Origin: Arcicella sp043769985
Lineage (GTDB): Bacteria > Bacteroidota > Bacteroidia > Cytophagales > Spirosomataceae
Assembly (NCBI GenBank): GCA_043769985.1
Contig: JAYVIV010000136.1
Span: 1-64,000 of the forward strand
Direction: 5' to 3'
DNA: 64,000 nucleotides
Of this stretch, positions 60,694-64,000 are shown in pieces. The notes beneath the pieces were generated by a model. The model had not been told where the DNA came from. It did no database searches and was given only the letters and a program-made list of their open reading frames with translations. The position numbers and the translations under genes were made by a program. Numbering within the stretch: position 1 is the stretch's first letter; each line of letters opens with the position of its first letter.

Positions 60694-61175
60694 TGAAAAA
60701 CGAAATACCTAACTGCCATCCATTTGATAAAAAATGTGAAGAATTCTGCGACCATAGAACAAAAATAGTTTTGAGGGACAAAAAGGGTAAAAGTCAATTT
60801 TTGGTTAATAACCCTAATCGTTTTAAGGTTTGTTGCCTACTAATTGATGGATGTTTAATTGAAAGTCAAGAAGAAGAAAAAACGGATTTTTTACTACTGA
60901 AATGCCCTAAAAAAGAAGAAGATGAGTCTTCAATTGCTTTTTTCGTAGAATTAAAAGGTTCAAATTTGATAAAAGCCGTGCGACAAATCAATAATTCCTT
61001 GAATATCCTTTTACCAAAATTGGAAGAATATTCAATTATCAATGGAAGAATTGTTACTACGAGAGTTGATAAAATTGACCTTGGACATACAGAGTATAAG
61101 GCTTTGATGAAAAGATTAAAAAACCTAAAAGGAACACTCGAACAAAAGAGTATTCAGATGGAGGAAAATATTTAA
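60693..61175 (+). CDS. Putative PD-(D/E)XK-like effector with N-terminal Cys cluster
   Basis: The 160-residue protein starts in the stop of the ATPase gene. It has Cys8, Cys15, Cys19 and His21 as a possible zinc site. A candidate nuclease core has Asp65 in KTDFLLL and Glu86/Lys88 in FFVELKGS. I recognise no named family. Translational coupling makes it the obvious partner of the ATPase. The last 4 bp overlap the convergent gene at 61172. Confidence 0.7.
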   Translation: MKNEIPNCHPFDKKCEEFCDHRTKIVLRDKKGKSQFLVNNPNRFKVCCLLIDGCLIESQEEEKTDFLLLKCPKKEEDESSIAFFVELKGSNLIKAVRQINNSLNILLPKLEEYSIINGRIVTTRVDKIDLGHTEYKALMKRLKNLKGTLEQKSIQMEENI

Positions 61176-61780
61176 TCACGAAACGTAGTAACAACTCTCT
61201 GCAAAACCCCAAGTAATTGCGGTAAATTATTGAGATAATATCGGTCAATATCAATGTAAATAATGTCGTTTTCGAGATAAAGGAAAATCCATTCGTAACC
61301 ATTGGTACAAGCTCCGTAAATATTGGTGTATGGAAGATTATATTTTTGGTTAAAATGCCTTGCTCCTATCATCTGAGCGGCATTTTGGGCTAAGGTTTTA
61401 GAGTTGTCAATATCACCTTTTTTAGCCTCACAAACATCAATTAATGGGGCTGTTAATTCAACAGAACCAGGGGCTTTGGCGAAAATAAAATCACATTCGC
61501 CGTTTAGACCTTTGGATTTTTCGCCATCAAGATTTTCACCCGAAAACAGTTCGATAAAATCTTTATTTAGGTTACGAATTTCTCTGAGAATCGGTAAAAT
61601 AATAGCTTCTGAAACGGCTTTTTCGGTAGTCAAAGGCATTCCTTTTGATAATTCGAGCAGGGAAACTAATAAATCAGAAGGCTCAACAGGGGTAGTAGGC
61701 GTAACAAATAAGCGTTTGGTCGTTTGATGAATACCAAAACTTTCTTTAATATCTGAAAATCGAAAATTTTTATACGACAT
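61172..61780 (-). CDS. PD-(D/E)XK nuclease-like protein, convergent with the ATPase pair
   Basis: From the ATG at 61780 (MSYKNFRFSDIKESFGIHQT) the protein is 202 residues. A restriction-endonuclease-like core has Asp97 in GECDFIF and Glu118/Lys120 in VCEAKKGDI, followed by the LAQNAAQMIGARHFNQKYNL helix as in type I HsdR-N-like folds. It faces the ATPase/nuclease pair with a 4-bp overlap. Confidence 0.75.
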   Translation of the reverse strand: MSYKNFRFSDIKESFGIHQTTKRLFVTPTTPVEPSDLLVSLLELSKGMPLTTEKAVSEAIILPILREIRNLNKDFIELFSGENLDGEKSKGLNGECDFIFAKAPGSVELTAPLIDVCEAKKGDIDNSKTLAQNAAQMIGARHFNQKYNLPYTNIYGACTNGYEWIFLYLENDIIYIDIDRYYLNNLPQLLGVLQRVVTTFRD

Positions 61781-61871
61781 TGGATGTTTGTTTATTTTGT
61801 TACACAAATTTAAGGCTTATGTTCTTACAAAAAACAAAAACTTTCAAAGCCAAACCAAGAACTTTAAATAC

Positions 61872-62603
61872 ATGATACTAAGAACAGAAAATTTAGTTAA
61901 AAAATACGGACAACGTATTGTCAATGACAACGTTAGCTATCAAGTGGCACAAGGCGAAATTGTGGGGCTTTTGGGACCGAATGGTGCTGGTAAAACCACG
62001 TCTTTCTACATGGCTACGGGCTTGGTGAAACCCAATTCTGGCAAGGTTTATTTGGATGATTTGGACGTTACGGACCTGCCAATGTATAAGCGTGCAAGGC
62101 TCGGAATCGGCTATTTGGCTCAGGAGGCATCGGTGTTTAGGTCTTTATCCGTAGAAGAAAATATTTTGGCGGTTTTGGAAATGACCAAACTCTCGAAGAA
62201 AGAGCAAAAGGAAAAAACCGAATCACTTTTAGAGGAATTTTCGTTGACGCACGTCCGTAAGAATTTGGGACAAGTTTTGTCGGGAGGAGAACGCCGCAGA
62301 ACTGAAATTGCCCGTGCTTTGGCAGTTGACCCAAAGTTTATTTTATTGGATGAACCCTTTGCGGGTGTTGACCCAATTGCAGTTGAGGAAATTCAAGGCA
62401 TCGTAGCAAAACTCAAATACCGCAACATCGGAATCTTGATTACCGACCACAATGTTGATGAAACCCTTTCCATCACCGACCGTGCCTATTTACTCTTTGA
62501 AGGCAAAATTCTAAAAGCAGGAACACCCCAAGAACTCGCTGACGATGAGCAAGTTAGACGTTTGTATTTGGGTAAACATTTTGAGTTGAAGAGGAAGATA
62601 TAG
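61872..62603 (+). CDS. lptB: LPS export ABC transporter ATPase LptB
   Basis: The start is the ATG at 61872 (MILRTENLVKKYGQRIVNDN), giving the usual 243 residues; the frame is open upstream to 61788 but that overlaps the divergent gene. Walker A GPNGAGKTT, signature LSGGERRRTEIARAL and Walker B ILLDEPFAGVDP are present, with the LptB-specific GLVKPNSGKVYLDDLDVTDL. It powers extraction of LPS from the inner membrane. Confidence 0.96.
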   Translation: MILRTENLVKKYGQRIVNDNVSYQVAQGEIVGLLGPNGAGKTTSFYMATGLVKPNSGKVYLDDLDVTDLPMYKRARLGIGYLAQEASVFRSLSVEENILAVLEMTKLSKKEQKEKTESLLEEFSLTHVRKNLGQVLSGGERRRTEIARALAVDPKFILLDEPFAGVDPIAVEEIQGIVAKLKYRNIGILITDHNVDETLSITDRAYLLFEGKILKAGTPQELADDEQVRRLYLGKHFELKRKI

Positions 62604-62638
62604 GAAGAATTTATTATATTTGATTAAAAATTAGAAAC

Positions 62639-62872
62639 ATGACAAGAATCGTTTTAGATATTCCAAACAATAATGATGTGGAATTTTTACTTCCATTACT
62701 TCGCAGACTTGGGATAATAATCTCTAATGAATACCACGAATTAAGCGAATCAGAGGCTATTTATCATAAAAAAGTTATTGAAAAAGGTGGTAGAAATATA
62801 GAGAATTTTGAAAATTTTATGCAAGATTTTGAGTTAAGTCGTCAGGACAGACCTATGCCATTTAGAGACTGA
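62639..62872 (+). CDS. Antitoxin-like protein paired with a PIN toxin
   Basis: The 77-residue protein (MTRIVLDIPNNNDVEFLLPL) has a short beta start and an acidic tail ending RQDRPMPFRD, as in small Bacteroidota antitoxins. It lies 5 bp before the PIN-domain gene. Confidence 0.75.
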   Translation: MTRIVLDIPNNNDVEFLLPLLRRLGIIISNEYHELSESEAIYHKKVIEKGGRNIENFENFMQDFELSRQDRPMPFRD

Positions 62873-62877
62873 TAAAC

Positions 62878-63249
62878 ATGAAAATTTTTGACAGTAACCT
62901 AATCATTTATTCTTCTCAGGCAGAGTTTCAATTCTTAAAACCAATCATTAATCAGCCTAACAGTTTCGTATCTGAAATCACAAAATTAGAGGTTTTGGGG
63001 TATCATCAGATCAATTTGATTGACAAAAACTATTTTGAAAGTCAATTTGCTGTGTTGAAGATAATTCCGATTGATAAAAGTGTGATTGATACCGCTATTG
63101 ATTTACGTCAAAAAAAGAAAATGTCAGTTGGAGACAGCATCATAGCTTCTACTGCTTTGCTTTATGATTATGAACTTTACACAAGGAATACTGGAGATTT
63201 TAGCTGGATTAAGGGTTTGAGAATTGTTAATCCATTTACTGATTTGTGA
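62878..63249 (+). CDS. PIN-domain toxin (VapC-like)
   Basis: The 123-residue PIN protein has acidic residues Asp5 (IFDSNLIIY), Glu38 (ITKLEVLGY), Asp86 (SVGDSIIAS) and Asp107 (TRNTGDFSW). This is the full four-acidic-residue set of a ribonuclease. Translationally close to its antitoxin. Confidence 0.9.
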   Translation: MKIFDSNLIIYSSQAEFQFLKPIINQPNSFVSEITKLEVLGYHQINLIDKNYFESQFAVLKIIPIDKSVIDTAIDLRQKKKMSVGDSIIASTALLYDYELYTRNTGDFSWIKGLRIVNPFTDL

Positions 63250-63321
63250 ATTGAGTAAACTAATCATCCACACACCAATTTAAAGAATACCTTGAATAAA
63301 GATAAAGTAACCCATAGTATT

Positions 63322-63693
63322 ATGAAAACAGATGTAGAAATTTTAGATAAATTTGGTCAGATAGTCACAAGGGATGTTCATGATGAATTATTTTATTTTA
63401 TTTCAAGTGATTTAGGCGTTTTAGCTCAATCAGAAGGTGTCATGAACCTTTTTGCGAATATGTCTCAAATTCAAAAAAAAGAGTTAGAGAGTTACATTGA
63501 TGGATTACTGACAGACTCTATATTTCAATTTCTGAAAATATTTGATGAAAATAGTCAATTCAAATTAATATTTGAAGATGAAGACGGTAGAGTTAAAGAT
63601 TTGAATAAGATTAGTGATATGCTTAAAGCTGAACCACTTATAGAAAATGGATGGATTCAAAGATTCAGTAAGTATAAAAGAGTGAATAAATAA
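63322..63693 (+). CDS. Hypothetical acidic protein
   Basis: From the ATG at 63322 (MKTDVEILDKFGQIVTRDVH) the protein is 123 residues, acidic and helical, with no recognised family. The frame is open to a TTG at 63292 but the ATG is more likely. Confidence 0.55.
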   Translation: MKTDVEILDKFGQIVTRDVHDELFYFISSDLGVLAQSEGVMNLFANMSQIQKKELESYIDGLLTDSIFQFLKIFDENSQFKLIFEDEDGRVKDLNKISDMLKAEPLIENGWIQRFSKYKRVNK

Positions 63694-63739
63694 TTTTACC
63701 TATCCGCACGTTATTTCCCAACAAATCAGACAAATAACC

Positions 63740-63976
63740 ATGCAACAATTCCCATTATTCTCAACGGTTATTTTAACCAAATATTTCCCTCTATATCAGT
63801 TCACGAAGGGAGATGTCGCTACGGTTGTTGAATTCATCGAACCAAGCGAATATATTTTATAAGTATTTGATAACCAATGTGATACACTTGATGTAATTCC
63901 CGTTTTAGCCTCAGATATTACTTTACCAAAACCTCATGCAGTAGTCAATTATCGTGATTATGCGAGTGTTGCGTAA
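63740..63976 (+). pseudogene. DUF4926-type gene interrupted by one stop codon
   Basis: ATG at 63740 opens MQQFPLFSTVILTKYFPLYQ, FTKGDVATVVEFIEPSEYIL, a DUF4926 protein. The codon at 63860-63862 is TAA where family members have Glu or a similar residue, and the same frame continues VFDNQCDTLDVIPVLASDIT to a TAA at 63974. Only one base change separates it from an intact 78-residue gene. Confidence 0.82.
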
Positions 63977-64000
63977 TCGTCCCCTTACCCCCGCATAACC

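Noticed and set aside
1..64000. tRNA or rRNA genes, phage structural genes or integrative-element integrase
   Set aside because: None were recognised on either strand by eye; a tRNAscan/Infernal run would be decisive.

Overview
The window is AT-rich chromosomal DNA from a Bacteroidota bacterium, most likely of the Cytophagales (Arcicella/Emticicia/Flectobacillus/Runella-like; genus not resolvable by eye). The evidence is type IX secretion C-terminal tails on two large exoproteins, TonB-dependent receptors with carboxypeptidase-regulatory-like N-termini, a DUF2480 protein, -7 boxes of the TAnnTTTG type (clearest before rpmH), and start codons without strong Shine-Dalgarno sequences. No rRNA, tRNA, CRISPR array, phage structural gene or intact transposase gene was seen.

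Layout. 0-4 kb: partial secreted protein (off the left edge), possible small RNA, GDP-L-fucose synthase, ECF sigma factor with a small overlapping partner gene, HMG-CoA-lyase-like protein. 4-8 kb: a sulfur module of ArsR regulator behind a palindromic operator, TauE/SafE sulfite exporter, two overlapping methyltransferases, and a persulfide-dioxygenase-like/rhodanese fusion. 8-19 kb: UbiA prenyltransferase, a 1429-residue SF1 helicase full of repeat insertions, cell-surface glycosyltransferases, small membrane proteins, MutS-like ATPase. 19-27.7 kb: secreted M4 protease, lipoprotein, M20 amidohydrolase, frameshifted HigA antitoxin, XisI/XisH, M61 peptidase. 27.8-34.4 kb: rpmH-rnpA, HicBA, a RelBE-type pair, CtpA-like protease, TsaB, another toxin-antitoxin pair, DUF2480. 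34.4-42 kb: secreted glycosidase-like protein, GH3 enzyme, carboxylesterase. 42-50.5 kb: L27/L21, two thioredoxin-fold proteins, Fpg-family glycosylase, decayed toxin with intact antitoxin, HNH nuclease, MutL, zeta-like kinase with a small partner, Nfu. 50.5-64 kb: two TonB receptors, DUF1501, RecJ surrounded by PD-(D/E)XK-like small proteins, an AAA ATPase/nuclease pair that looks like a defence module, LptB, a PIN toxin pair, and a DUF4926 gene broken by one stop codon.

The most striking feature is a very high load of dispersed palindromic repeats. Several intergenic families (arms starting GTCTGAATTTGGATTCGT, ATCCGTG-type, CGCTAAGA-type, CCCGTAGGGA-type) form long hairpins between genes. 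Other palindromes lie inside open reading frames and are translated without breaking the frame: several in the helicase, two in the M61 peptidase, one in RnpA (RNase P protein), and one beside the Walker B motif of the MutS-like ATPase. This resembles in principle the Rickettsia palindromic elements, but the sequences differ and several unrelated families are involved.

A second theme is small conflict systems scattered between housekeeping genes: HicBA, RelBE-type pairs, PIN, zeta-like, HigA, XisHI, HNH and PD-(D/E)XK proteins. At least three show decay: HigA (one frameshift), the RelE-like toxin at 45.5 kb (two frameshifts) and DUF4926 (nonsense).
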